DNA of 64,000 nt from an uncultured Aquimarina sp. Its GTDB lineage: Bacteria; Bacteroidota; Bacteroidia; Flavobacteriales; Flavobacteriaceae. Shown here piece by piece: positions 9,309 to 18,509 of the stretch. The stretch is taken from positions 186,001 to 250,000 of the forward strand of contig CANMLL010000002.1 in the NCBI GenBank assembly GCA_947498775.1. The letters are read 5' to 3'. Position 1 is the first letter of the stretch, and each line of letters starts with the position of its first letter. The position numbers and the translations under genes were made by a program. The notes beneath the pieces were generated by a model. The model had not been told where the DNA came from. It worked only from the letters and a program-made list of their open reading frames with translations, and ran no database searches.

Positions 9309-10031
9309 TTAATATATGAATTCAAGTACAATTATTTTTCTATTCAGTTTATCCCTCAAATCAATATCATAATTCAGCATAACTCTTGCTATTGATTCAG
9401 GGTATAAAAATCCACGGCTTTTCTTTGTTTCGAAAAATTCTCTATGAAAATCACTTTTGTTTTTTATTAATTCTAATGCTTGAAAATATTTACCAATGAA
9501 ATTGATTCTGGGGATTTCCAATTCTCGTTTTATAATAGAGTCAAAATTCGAATCATGCATAATGTTTCCATAACTTCTCCCAAATCTATATTTTGTTATT
9601 CCTTCCGGATTTGTAGATTTAAATCTTGATTTCACATAAGGTCCAGAAGTTTCTAAAAAGGCTAAAGAATCAGATTCAATTTTGTCAAAAGTACTATTTT
9701 TTAAAACCCAAACGGAATCCGGAAATTTGTACATTTCAAGGCGTAAATCACTAGATTTAAACTTTTTTATTGCTTTTTGAGAAATTTTCATCCAATTATC
9801 AGTTTTTTTATCCCTCAATTCAGTCAAGAACTGTCGACATGCGTTTTCTGTATTCAGATTTGGATATTGTCTTGCCAGAAAGTCTTTCTCAAAATTGGAA
9901 ACAAGAAAATTCAAAGTCACAACATTGTCGTTGCCTAAAATTTTTTCAAATTCTGATACTTGGTTTTCAGTTTTTTTGTCCGAGCAACTTAGTATTAAAG
10001 CAAGGAATATGAATGATTTAATAATTTTCAT
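9309..10031 (-). CDS. Hypothetical lipoprotein
   Basis: A 240-residue protein I do not recognise. The N-terminus MKIIKSFIFLALILSCSDKK is a lipoprotein signal with Cys at residue 16. The mature part is mixed alpha/beta, rich in charged residues, and includes LNTENACRQFLTEL and FGRSYGNIMHDSNFDSII. No catalytic motif is visible. The gene stands alone, with a hairpin on its 3' side and a ~215-base gap on its 5' side. Its base composition is like its neighbours. It is likely a surface or periplasmic protein of an accessory region. Confidence 0.7.
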   Translation of the reverse strand: MKIIKSFIFLALILSCSDKKTENQVSEFEKILGNDNVVTLNFLVSNFEKDFLARQYPNLNTENACRQFLTELRDKKTDNWMKISQKAIKKFKSSDLRLEMYKFPDSVWVLKNSTFDKIESDSLAFLETSGPYVKSRFKSTNPEGITKYRFGRSYGNIMHDSNFDSIIKRELEIPRINFIGKYFQALELIKNKSDFHREFFETKKSRGFLYPESIARVMLNYDIDLRDKLNRKIIVLEFIY

Positions 10032-10247
10032 TTGCTAGTTATGTTTGCTAACATCGAATATATAAATCCGGGCAAGATAAACACCCCAGAACCAATCGAT
10101 TTATACATGCCTGCCCGATGAATAGCAGGTAGGGGTGCATTTTTAGTTCTTTTAAACTTATAAGTTTGTGCCATAGTAAATATACAAGAACTTTTGCAAA
10201 ATCACTTAGCTGCTATAGTATAATACACTGTATTACCAAATGTTATC

Positions 10248-10853
10248 TTAATTATCAAATTTATCATCATTTTTTGACGGAGGTAATGGAATTGGAATTT
10301 GTCGAAAATAATTAAAGAAAATTCTCATTTCGATAGTGTCGTTGATCTCGCTTTTAATTTCGTCAAATGAACGTGTCAATTTTGTCAAAATTTCTTTAAG
10401 CTCTTTTCCTGTCTTACTAGTATCAATAATCACTTCAATAATTGCCCTTTGTGGTGAGTCAGAATAATATGGAATTTTTCCTTTATTCAGGTAGTGCCGT
10501 TTTAAAATTCGTTTTAGTTCATCAATCGCATAACCATTATCAATAAGAATTGAGTCTGATCTAATTTGGAGGACATTTTTATATTTTATTAATCCACCAT
10601 CATAGCTATATGGTGCAATCCTTTTTTTAATTTGTCCGTCATCAAATTCTACTAACAATTTTTTAGAATTCCTTTTATAAGCAACAATTTTGTTAGTTAT
10701 CTGTCTAAAATTTAGCTTAGTAGTATCAAGTCCTATTATCTCTGATTGTTCACTTAAAAACTGATTGTTCGTTGGGTAATATCGAATTTTTGATGTTTTA
10801 TTTTTACAACAAAATGTCAGAAGCACTATCAATATGAAGGTAATTTTTCTCAT
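10248..10853 (-). CDS. Hypothetical lipoprotein
   Basis: A 201-residue protein of unknown function. The N-terminus is a lipoprotein signal (LIVLLTFCCKNK, Cys at ~16-17). The mature part contains IIEVIIDTSKTGKELKEIL and a C-terminal proline-rich tail (IPIPLPPSKNDD). A central segment, IAPYSYDGGLIKYK, is probably beta-rich. It could be a small periplasmic binding protein. No family is recognised and no enzyme motif is seen. The gap on its 5' side contains GTTATG-type sequence near 11019, as do several other gaps in this region. Confidence 0.68.
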   Translation of the reverse strand: MRKITFILIVLLTFCCKNKTSKIRYYPTNNQFLSEQSEIIGLDTTKLNFRQITNKIVAYKRNSKKLLVEFDDGQIKKRIAPYSYDGGLIKYKNVLQIRSDSILIDNGYAIDELKRILKRHYLNKGKIPYYSDSPQRAIIEVIIDTSKTGKELKEILTKLTRSFDEIKSEINDTIEMRIFFNYFRQIPIPLPPSKNDDKFDN

Positions 10854-11057
10854 CTATTTGGAAAGGTAAATATAGGTATCATAAACAGAGTAAAATACCA
10901 CTAAGCTATCAACAGATCTGCGCTGATTTTACATCTTTCTCATCATAATATCTATGCGCTGCAGCAAAATACAAGAACCCTTGGGTTATCGCTTAACCAT
11001 TATGATCACATCCTTGGTGTTATGTGCTTTGTTTTATTCATGCAAACCTATCTTTTC

Positions 11058-11822
11058 TTATTTTCTTCTTTCATTTCTACATTCATTGACTTCGTTATCG
11101 AATGCTCTTTTCATTTCTTTGTAATCTTTAAATTCAAAACTTTTCATTTCAGACAAATAATTGAAAACCGTATTGTTGTATTCTTCCAATTGCTCGTAAT
11201 ATTTATCAATGGGCATACATTTGGTAATGTAGTAATTTTCAAAACCAAACTTTTCGAATTTATTTTTCCAACAATCATCTTTTTCATAATCTGTTCCAGA
11301 AAAATTAATTTTATTTTCAGGTTTAAAAAGAATGTAAAATTTTCCTTCTTCAATGTGTCTTCTTGCCGTTTCTTTATTCACGGTCATCCCTTCAATGGTA
11401 AGTTTGCCGATTATATCTTTTTCGTTATGACATTTGATTGAAAAAAATCCAGTTCTAATCGATGTTTTACTATCTCCAAAACTGTGGTGACCGAGATTAT
11501 TTTCAAATTTGAATCTTATGCTATCGCTGTTTAGATTCACAACTGTATATTGTATCGAAGAATGACGGTCAGGTGTTCCATAAAAGCTATCATTTAATTT
11601 GATTTCTTTTTCTAATTCTCCGAAGAATTTGCTGCATCCGGCCAAAAAATATTTTCCCTCTTTTTTGTATCCTTTATAAACCAAGTTAAAAAAGGTTTCT
11701 TTTACATCATTTGAATCTTGATGATCTATCCTTTCAATTATTTTTGAGTGTGTTTTTTCTTTATTATCCTGATTGCAACTGATAAAAATGATTAGTGGTA
11801 GCATTGATTTTAGAAACTTCAT
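11058..11822 (-). CDS. Hypothetical lipoprotein
   Basis: A 254-residue protein with a lipoprotein signal (MLPLIIFISCNQDN, Cys at ~16). It contains FFNLVYKGYKKEGKYFLAGC early, then YTVVNLNSDSIRFKFEN, and ends in a long charged helix (YLSEMKSFEFKDYKEMKRAF). No known domain is recognised. The antisense frame over its 3' half is also open, but it has hydrophobic, low-complexity content and is taken as a shadow. The gene stands alone in the accessory region. Confidence 0.68.
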   Translation of the reverse strand: MKFLKSMLPLIIFISCNQDNKEKTHSKIIERIDHQDSNDVKETFFNLVYKGYKKEGKYFLAGCSKFFGELEKEIKLNDSFYGTPDRHSSIQYTVVNLNSDSIRFKFENNLGHHSFGDSKTSIRTGFFSIKCHNEKDIIGKLTIEGMTVNKETARRHIEEGKFYILFKPENKINFSGTDYEKDDCWKNKFEKFGFENYYITKCMPIDKYYEQLEEYNNTVFNYLSEMKSFEFKDYKEMKRAFDNEVNECRNERRK

Positions 11823-12186
11823 TTTTTTTGTATCGAACGTTTAATTATGCATCGTGCTAGTAAAGAACCTAGGGGGAAGCCCACAAGACATTTGTAAAAA
11901 ACTGATTTTTGATTTCGAGGCAGGCCCCGGAGCATTTAAATCTCGATTATCGAGTAAAAAAAAACAGGTTTTCAATCAAGCACTTAGCCAAAGTCTATGT
12001 TTTATGTATTTCCCTTTTATAAAATACTAAATTTATATTTTAATGAGAAACCAATATCTCACATTAGTTTTGGCTGTAAATCGTTTTAATCTTTATCTTC
12101 TCCAGCTATTTTTTTACCTTTTTGCTCATTATCTACTTGATTTTTGATGATATGGGTTAACTATAGGTCAATTTAACTTAGTATAA
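11823..12186. other. Gene-free stretch with a coding-like remnant
   Basis: This 364-base gap holds a short perfect inverted repeat (CTCGA-TTA-TCGAG near 11943-11955) next to a run of nine A. On the minus strand near 12070-12150 a short open piece reads HIIKNQVDNEQKGKK and ends in a stop, but has no start codon. It looks like the tail of a decayed gene. Nothing else is recognisable. Confidence 0.4.
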
Positions 12187-12492
12187 TTACGGGTTTAATA
12201 TCCAAATTATATCAAGTATAATAGCAATACTTATTGATGCAAGCATGATAAAAAAACGTGTTTTTGTAAAGGAAAATAAGATTTGTTCTTTTCTTTTTTT
12301 AGCTATCTTATAATTTACTGCAAAAAATAAAATTATTGCAATTAGTGTAGCATAAAACCCTACCAAAATAATATATATCGCATACATATAATGATATCCT
12401 ACAAACAACTCAATACATAAATACCTCCCTAGCACATTGATAATAAAGATTATAACCATCCAAAAAATAACTTGTACAACTTTTCTTATCAT
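12187..12492 (-). CDS. Small integral membrane protein, unknown
   Basis: A 101-residue protein with three hydrophobic segments: about residues 5-25 (FWMVIIFIINVLG), 32-60 (YMYAIYIILVGFYATLIAII) and 78-98 (FFIMLASISIAIILDIIWIL). They are separated by a basic loop, KIAKKRKEQ. No family is recognised. The length and loop charge suggest the N-terminus is inside. It stands alone and its role is unknown. Confidence 0.6.
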   Translation of the reverse strand: MIRKVVQVIFWMVIIFIINVLGRYLCIELFVGYHYMYAIYIILVGFYATLIAIILFFAVNYKIAKKRKEQILFSFTKTRFFIMLASISIAIILDIIWILNP

Positions 12493-12572
12493 ATTGTATT
12501 TATCTTGGCTAAGGCCAAATTTAGTTATTGAAGTGATCTTGACTTTTTCAACCCACCACGGTTAGCACTTGT

Positions 12573-13520
12573 TTATTTTCTTCTAAGATTAAAAACATTA
12601 CTCACATCTACCCAATACACTTCTCCATTAGTCGCTCCCTTCCATCCACTTTCAGGTGGATTGCTATATCTTTTTGAAAAGAAAAAATATTTACCATCTG
12701 GAGACATATAAGGACAGAAGTATATCCAGTCTTTGATTAGCGGTTCTCCAAGATCAAAATAAGTGGGAGTTTCCCATTTGTTATTTTCTTTAAAAGATAT
12801 AGCAAACCCCTTTTGGTCTGTATAAGTGTTTGCAGTAATTAAATAACTTTCATCTGGTGCCACATAAGTACTACGTTCATTTTTTTCTGTATTTACTTCT
12901 GAACCAATATTTACAGGTGTATCAAATTTTCCATCTCCCAAATATTGAGCTCGATAAATATCTCGTTTACCAAAACTCCCTGGACGGTCAGATGTAAAAT
13001 AAATACTTCCGTCTGCAAGCACTACGGGATAGGATTCAGCATACTTTTCTGTGGATATTGGGTACTCTACCTTTGAGGCAAGTTGCCATTTACCCTCTGT
13101 CTTTTGACTTCTATAAATATCTGGTTTAGAACTATTAGCGCGATCTTCGGGGTTAATTCCGAGAAAATACATGGTATTGCCATCTTGAGTTATTGATGGA
13201 TCAATAGCTACAGACTCTCGATTTTGATCGGCATACATTTGAATTGGTTGTGGTGCAGTCCAATTTCCATCCATGAATTCAGAATGATGTATGACAAAGC
13301 TTCCATCAATAATTCTGGTAAAAAACAATTCAGTAAAAGTAGAGTTAAACACCGAATTAATCTCTATAGCATCTGTGTTAACTATGGATGGGGCAAATAA
13401 TTGAGGTGTACCACCCGGTGGTTTTTGATGTAAATAAGAAGTATTTGAATTAATAGGTTTGCAGCTTTGTATAACCAAAGCTAGTCCAATTATTGACAAG
13501 AAATAACACCTTTTATTCAT
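12573..13520 (-). CDS. PD40/TolB-like beta-propeller lipoprotein
   Basis: A 315-residue lipoprotein (signal with Cys near residue 20, ALVIQSCKP). The mature part contains repeated PD40-type blades such as YPVVLADGSIYFTSDRPG (near residue 165), AIDPSITQDGNTMYFLG (~105) and FCPYMSPDGKYFFFSKR (~270). This matches the WD40-like beta-propeller (PD40) family, often found near OmpA or TolB proteins in Bacteroidota. It is expected to be a periplasmic or surface binding scaffold, and no enzymatic site is evident. It lies alone, 130 bases from the AraC gene upstream. Confidence 0.85.
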   Translation of the reverse strand: MNKRCYFLSIIGLALVIQSCKPINSNTSYLHQKPPGGTPQLFAPSIVNTDAIEINSVFNSTFTELFFTRIIDGSFVIHHSEFMDGNWTAPQPIQMYADQNRESVAIDPSITQDGNTMYFLGINPEDRANSSKPDIYRSQKTEGKWQLASKVEYPISTEKYAESYPVVLADGSIYFTSDRPGSFGKRDIYRAQYLGDGKFDTPVNIGSEVNTEKNERSTYVAPDESYLITANTYTDQKGFAISFKENNKWETPTYFDLGEPLIKDWIYFCPYMSPDGKYFFFSKRYSNPPESGWKGATNGEVYWVDVSNVFNLRRK

Positions 13521-13650
13521 ATTATTCGATTTAACTAATTGCTAATTGCCTTGTATATAAAATGTAATGATTTTTGGTTACGTTTTTATCGGTTTTGACT
13601 AAAGGTAATGAAATTTTGGATTGAATTAGAAAAGTCAAGATGAGTTCATT

Positions 13651-14571
13651 TTATTCAATTGGAATGTACAAATCCACAATGAATTTATTTTCTGGATGCT
13701 CCCTAAAATCATTATGGTAAATTTCAAATGGATTTTCTACGCTTTTTTTGTATCCGTTTTCATTCATCCAAATAAAAAGACCTGTCCAAGATTTTTCAAA
13801 ATCGTTTGGTGTGATTTCAAAGCGACCAACGATACATTTTCCTTTGTTGATAGTCTCCTTATTAATTTCGCCTTCTGCTTCAAAAGATTCATTAGTTATC
13901 AAAAATATACACATACGCACTTTGTCGGGTTCTGTAACTTTGAAACTATTGTAGAAAACCCTACCCATTTTTGCTTCTGGATCTTTCAAAAAGTCTTTTG
14001 AGTTTGCCCATTTTACAAGTTTTCCGAAAGCATTTTCAACACCATTTATTCCGATATCCATTATTCCTGCAAGATTCAACTCTGGCGTTTTTTTAATTTC
14101 AATTTTAGCATTCATCGCTATCCATTTTTTAAGATTATTAAGGATACAAATGTATTTTTCATAATCAGGATACTCTTGACCATTCTTGCTTTCTAATTGA
14201 CGAATCTTGCTAAATTTATTTGGGTTTTGTTTTTTGAATTCTGTAGGACTTACTTTATAATATTTTTTAAAAGCCCTTGTGAAAGAAGAATTATCGTTAA
14301 ATCCATATTTGGTTGATACTTCTGTTATTCTAATATCTTGGTGTATCAATTCTAAAGCAGATTTTTCTATTCTCTGTCTTGTTACATATTCATTCAAGGT
14401 TTCTTTAGTAACGAATTTAAATATTCGATGAAAGTGGTACGGTGAGAAAAAGGCAATGTTTGATATTGCCGTTAAAGAAAGGTCAGCATCCAAATTTTTA
14501 TCAATATATTTGAAAACTCGGTTAATTCTATTTTTGTAAACTGTTTGTATTTCTTTATCCAAAGCTCTCAT
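13651..14571 (-). CDS. AraC-family regulator with GyrI-like effector-binding domain
   Basis: A 306-residue cytoplasmic transcription factor. Residues ~10-115 hold two helix-turn-helix motifs of the AraC/XylS class (FSPYHFHRIFKFVTKETLNE and YGFNDNSSFTRAFKKYY). Residues ~150-306 form a GyrI-like/SOUL-type effector domain (INGVENAFGKLVKWANSKDF; IPIE at the end). In this family (Rob/SbmC-like) the second domain binds small lipophilic ligands. Its targets are unknown; the flanking genes are not in an obvious operon with it. The caspase-like gene lies 72 bases upstream on the same strand. Confidence 0.9.
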   Translation of the reverse strand: MRALDKEIQTVYKNRINRVFKYIDKNLDADLSLTAISNIAFFSPYHFHRIFKFVTKETLNEYVTRQRIEKSALELIHQDIRITEVSTKYGFNDNSSFTRAFKKYYKVSPTEFKKQNPNKFSKIRQLESKNGQEYPDYEKYICILNNLKKWIAMNAKIEIKKTPELNLAGIMDIGINGVENAFGKLVKWANSKDFLKDPEAKMGRVFYNSFKVTEPDKVRMCIFLITNESFEAEGEINKETINKGKCIVGRFEITPNDFEKSWTGLFIWMNENGYKKSVENPFEIYHNDFREHPENKFIVDLYIPIE

Positions 14572-14643
14572 TTGTAGTCAAACGTTGCCCAACTGGTTGA
14601 TATAAAATGTATTTTAATGTATCTTTAGGACATCGTATTGTGA

Positions 14644-15420
14644 TTAATTTTTATATCCTGTTGTAAATAAATTTCGTGCTCCTCTTATTCCGCATTTTTG
14701 ATATTTATTGTATGCTTGAGCAGCTCTTTCATCTATTTGTTTTCCATTTTCATTATTGATCCATCCATCAATTGCTGCTTTTAGTGTATATGCTTCGGGG
14801 GCCATTAAATGTGTTGTCCATAAGATAGGATTTGCATGTGCCTTTCTTATTTCTGGGGTGAAATAATCCCTGCTAAAACATGCCAAAACAATAATATCTC
14901 TTTTCTTTTTATTAATCTCTTTATACGTAATATTTACATCAAAATCCATTAATCCATCGTGCCCCACATAAGCCATTAAGTCAGCATCTCCTCCAAAATT
15001 AAGTTCTAAATTGTTTGCTGTTATTTTAAATCCATTTTGCGTATTTGAAGCTTTTAAGAAATCTTCTACACAGGTTTTTATTTTCTCTCCATCATACGCA
15101 TCTGCCAATAAATAAACATCTTTTGTTGCATGTTTAAAAAGTAGTCTATCTAAGATTATGGGATTTGTAGACGCTAACTGTTTTACTAATCTCCACTCTT
15201 TTGTCTTTAATTTAAAAAATGATTTAACCCCATATCCGGCTCCCCAATATAAATTTAACTTTGGATCTTTTCCATTGCCAATTTTTTCCGGTACTGGCAC
15301 AATACCTTGAAACTCATTGTCACATAATGCTACAAAAACATGAATTGTTCTAGTTTCAGCATAACTTTTAGTAAAAAAAACAAGGGCAAGTATTATTAAT
15401 AGATTTCTTATCATATCCAT
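14644..15420 (-). CDS. Exported caspase-like (clan CD) protein, putative
   Basis: A 258-residue protein with a signal peptide ending near TKSYA (residue ~21). I do not recognise an annotated family with certainty. It does show the order of motifs of caspase-like clan CD folds: a strand ending in AYVGHDG (His ~154), followed ~27 residues later by a hydrophobic strand ending in IIVLACFS (Cys ~181). The mature protein begins with HVFVALCDNEFQG, a possible first core strand, and ends with TLKAAIDGWI. A His-Cys dyad is therefore plausible. Being exported, it would act in the periplasm or outside. It stands alone, upstream of the AraC gene. The fold call is inference. Confidence 0.62.
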   Translation of the reverse strand: MDMIRNLLIILALVFFTKSYAETRTIHVFVALCDNEFQGIVPVPEKIGNGKDPKLNLYWGAGYGVKSFFKLKTKEWRLVKQLASTNPIILDRLLFKHATKDVYLLADAYDGEKIKTCVEDFLKASNTQNGFKITANNLELNFGGDADLMAYVGHDGLMDFDVNITYKEINKKKRDIIVLACFSRDYFTPEIRKAHANPILWTTHLMAPEAYTLKAAIDGWINNENGKQIDERAAQAYNKYQKCGIRGARNLFTTGYKN

Positions 15421-15561
15421 TCTTCTTAATGTTTGTATTGGTTCGTATAAGAGCAGTAGCCATTAAAACATATTGTATACTATTCTGCAATTTACTAAAA
15501 TAAAAAAAATCCTGACCCCTACTATCCTCGGTAGAGCCATAGCCGTGTTCTGCCAGTTTTA

Positions 15562-15688
15562 TTTTGGCCTTACAGGACCAAAAAACGAAATTCTGTATTT
15601 TACCTCACCCAGAACTATCAAAAATGGTAGTTCTGACCTCTCCAAAGGAGAGGTAAATCTAAAGGAGGCAGAGCCATCCTTTAGATTT
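15562..15688. repeat. Cluster of four consecutive hairpins in a gene-free gap
   Basis: The 321-base gap between genes holds four inverted repeats in a row. 15562-15583 is imperfect (TTTTGGCC/GGACCAAAA). 15611-15634 has AGAACTATC pairing with GGTAGTTCT. 15636-15654 is perfect (ACCTCTCC-AAA-GGAGAGGT). 15655-15688 is a perfect 12-bp stem (AAATCTAAAGGA/TCCTTTAGATTT). No gene is seen. This could be a structured RNA, a composite repeat, or the end of a lost mobile element. Confidence 0.7.
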
Positions 15689-15741
15689 AAAACAATAGCA
15701 CTTTGAGTTAATAACCGAAACCACTATTGCCTTTAACATTG

Positions 15742-15954
15742 TTATCCATTTTTATTTTTCCTTTTTGTAGACTTGATATTGCTGTAATTACACCCTTTGT
15801 TTTCTACATATTTAATTTTATGTTCGGATAAAAGCTGAGCAATTATCTCCCTTGTCTCATTTTCGTCAAGTCGTAGTTTTTCTCCAAGGTCTATCTCATT
15901 TAGTAGTCCTTTATTTCTAACTAAAGCTCTAAAGTATCTGTTTTTATTTTCCAT
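15742..15954 (-). CDS. Small winged-helix-like protein
   Basis: A 70-residue basic protein. The sequence NKGLLNEIDLGEKLRLDENE followed by IIAQLLSEHKI reads like a winged-helix DNA-binding fold: a helix-turn-helix, then a strand KIKYVENKG. The C-terminus is rich in Lys/Arg/Asn. Its start lies 11 bases inside the end of the methyltransferase gene on the same strand, which suggests a two-gene operon with coupled translation. Function is unknown; it may be a small regulator. Confidence 0.6.
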   Translation of the reverse strand: MENKNRYFRALVRNKGLLNEIDLGEKLRLDENETREIIAQLLSEHKIKYVENKGCNYSNIKSTKRKNKNG

Positions 15955-16783
15955 AAGCCCTTGTTTTTTTTACCGCTATCATCATATGCGGGCTAAAAGG
16001 TAAAAGATAACTATCGTTTTCTGTGATTTTTATCAGTTCTATTAATGTGTTTTTCTTTTTCTTATTTAACATATTAGCAAAATAGTCTTTATCTAGCCAT
16101 GCCATTCCCTCAACCGCATAAGTGTTTAGATAGTCTAGCCCTTGATTTAAAAATTCTTCTTTCAATTGTTTAGGTTTATGAAAATACCCTTCGGCTAGAA
16201 GCCAAGGAAAATCATCTGGGGGATTGTGTATTCCTGTTGTTAATTCGTTAGTACACATTTCAAAAAATGTTTTTTTGTGAATCAAACCATGCAACAAACC
16301 AACTAAAGTTGATGCTGTATAATTAATGGCAAATCCCAAAATAATGCCATTATCTTTTAAAACTCGTTTCGCTTCACGAATGGTTAAATCTCTATCTTCT
16401 TTTTTTTGAAGATGATAAAGAGGCCCGTGTAAAATTATGAGGTCTGCAAAATTATTTGGAAATTCTAACTTCCGAGATTCACCTAACTGAACAGAAAACT
16501 TATTCTTTAATTTATTTGCTCTCTTTTGAGCTATTTTTATATGTTTTAAAACTGGTTCTATTAAATGAACTTGATGTTCTTTTTTAGCAAGCCATTCTGA
16601 ATACTTTCCTGTGCCACCACCAACATCAATTATTTTTGAAGCTGATGTGGGTATGTATTTTTCTATGAGTGATTTGATTCTTTCAAATTCAAATACACCC
16701 ATACCTTTGTCAAGTCGAGTTTCTTCGGATGCTTTATTATAAAATAATTCTATATTTCTGTTAATTAGATGTTTATCATTCAT
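15944..16783 (-). CDS. Class I SAM-dependent methyltransferase
   Basis: A 279-residue cytoplasmic enzyme with the Rossmann-type SAM-binding motif IIDVGGGTGKYSEWLA near residues 46-61. An acidic residue follows in HLIEPVLKH (~75) and the motif ADLIILHGPLYHL (~113). This matches the methyltransferase_11/25 group. The substrate cannot be deduced. The downstream 70-residue winged-helix gene overlaps its 3' end by 11 bases. A 680-base gene-free stretch lies upstream. Confidence 0.9.
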   Translation of the reverse strand: MNDKHLINRNIELFYNKASEETRLDKGMGVFEFERIKSLIEKYIPTSASKIIDVGGGTGKYSEWLAKKEHQVHLIEPVLKHIKIAQKRANKLKNKFSVQLGESRKLEFPNNFADLIILHGPLYHLQKKEDRDLTIREAKRVLKDNGIILGFAINYTASTLVGLLHGLIHKKTFFEMCTNELTTGIHNPPDDFPWLLAEGYFHKPKQLKEEFLNQGLDYLNTYAVEGMAWLDKDYFANMLNKKKKNTLIELIKITENDSYLLPFSPHMMIAVKKTRAYGK

Positions 16784-17463
16784 ACTAGTTATTGTATTAT
16801 CACCACACTTTAAAATATTGGATACATTGTAAAGTGATAAACAATCGATTTTTCATCAATTGTCTTTTGTTTAAGATTTGATTAAATGAAGTGGTTTAAA
16901 CTTTCTTGATTCTAGCAAGGCCGACCTTATGAAAGGAGCCAATTGATGCGCTGGCAAATCGTTTTTGATCAATTGAAGTGTTTTTTTCATTTCATAGCAC
17001 CGCCACGAAGTAAGAAAAAGACGAAAATTGAGTGAAAAAAGACATTTTTATAGCGAATTGGAAAAAATTTAGACCACTGCAATAAATGAATAAGGTTATC
17101 TTGGCATAAAAACATCAGAAGATTCTTATGCGTTCATTACTCATTTATTGAGATTGTCTTTTTTAGTAAAGACTCAGATAATATGTTGGACTAGTATAAC
17201 AGGCTATAAAGATAGAAAATCTTAATTAATTATTTACATACTTAAGGCAGTACTTAGATCGTTGTTTTTTTAATCAATCTTGTCTTTTTCATAGCCATAT
17301 TTAACGGTTACTGGTGCTAGCGATAAGTTTTTCATCCTCTTTCAGCTAACCAGTAAGACATTCCTTTAAGAAAACTATTAGGCCTATCGTACGGTAAATC
17401 ATTGTCTTGAAATTTTCATAAAAACCTCCTGTTTCACATGTAAACAAATTGTTTTGGGTATTT
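16784..17463. other. Long gene-free stretch (680 bases)
   Basis: No convincing gene. One minus-strand open piece near 16890-16995 begins MKKTLQLIKNDLPAHQ and runs about 39 codons; it has no recognisable relative and could be decay. The part from about 17250 to 17320 (TACTTAGATCGTTG... GGTTACTGGTGCTAGCG) resembles the gap at 24810-24875 (GCTTAGATCATTA... GGTTACTCGTG), so the two gaps may share an ancestral non-coding element. Confidence 0.4.
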
Positions 17464-18402
17464 TTACTTGTTTACAATATCCCAAATACCTCTGAAAAGA
17501 TTTAAAGGATACTCTGCCCAACGATTACATAAATAAAGATACCATTCTTTACCATAAACAACATAAATTCGGCAATTATACCCCTTATCTTTAATATCTT
17601 CTAATGGTTCATTTCTTATCCCTAATAGTCGTTCAAGTACATATTCGGTTGGTTTGTAACTGTTTATCAATTTAATTGTTTCTTGATGAATTTTTTCGTG
17701 ATGAGATGCGATTGAACATTTATGATTTTTTGCCAGTAATTGTTCTACATACTCAAGGTAGACTTCATCCAATTTTTCTCCTCTTTCAATTGACAACCCT
17801 TTTGGGGTTTCAAATGCACCTTTTACTATTCTAATACTGCCTGATAATTGTGATACTTCTTGAAAGTCCTCTTTGGTTCTTTTTAAATACGCCTGAATTG
17901 TAATTCCAATATTATTATGATTTTTTGAGGTTTCTTTATAAAGATCCAAGATTAAATCTGTTCTATCGGTTCCTTCCATACTAATAATCACTTCTTGATT
18001 ACTTTTTTTTGCCACTTCACAAATAGCATTTAAATTCTCGGCGGCTAATTCTTTTGAAACTAGAAGACCAATATGAGATAGATCTAAGGATATTGAAGAA
18101 TTGACACCACTCGCTTTAATGGATTTTCCGAGGTTTAAAAATTCTTTTGTAGCATCATTAGCATCTTTTTCATTTCTTATGCTTTCACCCATAAAGTCAG
18201 TGGTAACTGTAAACCCTTTTTTATTCAATTCTCTGATTGATATAATTGTTTCATTTATAGTCTCCCCTCCTATATATCTATTAGCAGCCTTTTTTAAAGT
18301 TTTAAAAAGTATTTCATTTTGAAGCACAAAATTTTTAGCTTCTTCATTTAAAGCGGCCCTTTTTAATGCCATTGCTCCTATTTCTAATAATTCTTGTTCC
18401 AT
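17464..18402 (-). CDS. putA: Proline dehydrogenase-like flavoenzyme
   Basis: A 312-residue monofunctional proline dehydrogenase of the PRODH barrel type (about the usual length). It contains SLDLSHIGLLVSKELAAENL (~110), VIISMEGTDRTDLILDLY (~140), IRIVKGAFETPKG (~190), and the C-terminal YVVYGKEWYLYLCNRWAEYP (~277-296). The family oxidises L-proline to pyrroline-5-carboxylate with FAD. The usual RRLAERP motif, whose two Arg hold the substrate carboxylate, reads NRWAEYP here, so one Arg is Asn. The substrate may differ, for example a hydroxyproline. A divergent Lrp-type regulator faces it across 107 bases, which suggests proline-like induction. Confidence 0.85.
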   Translation of the reverse strand: MEQELLEIGAMALKRAALNEEAKNFVLQNEILFKTLKKAANRYIGGETINETIISIRELNKKGFTVTTDFMGESIRNEKDANDATKEFLNLGKSIKASGVNSSISLDLSHIGLLVSKELAAENLNAICEVAKKSNQEVIISMEGTDRTDLILDLYKETSKNHNNIGITIQAYLKRTKEDFQEVSQLSGSIRIVKGAFETPKGLSIERGEKLDEVYLEYVEQLLAKNHKCSIASHHEKIHQETIKLINSYKPTEYVLERLLGIRNEPLEDIKDKGYNCRIYVVYGKEWYLYLCNRWAEYPLNLFRGIWDIVNK

Positions 18403-18509
18403 ATCTTTTGATTTTATGATAATTAAAATTAAATCTTACCAAAACACTAATACCTTCTATTTAAAGGAATCTTATTACTTTTACCTTCGATTAATACTTT
18501 TTTAAAACA
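18403..18509. promoter_or_regulatory. Divergent promoter region between proline dehydrogenase and Lrp regulator
   Basis: A 107-base A+T-rich gap between two outward-facing genes. It must carry both promoters and, by analogy with PutR/BkdR-type Lrp regulators, probably an Lrp operator. I cannot pick out boxes with confidence. Confidence 0.5.

Noticed and set aside
11022..11441. Plus-strand open frame of 139 codons
   Set aside because: Lies antisense to a lipoprotein gene; Phe/Ile-rich translation of an A+T-rich antisense strand.
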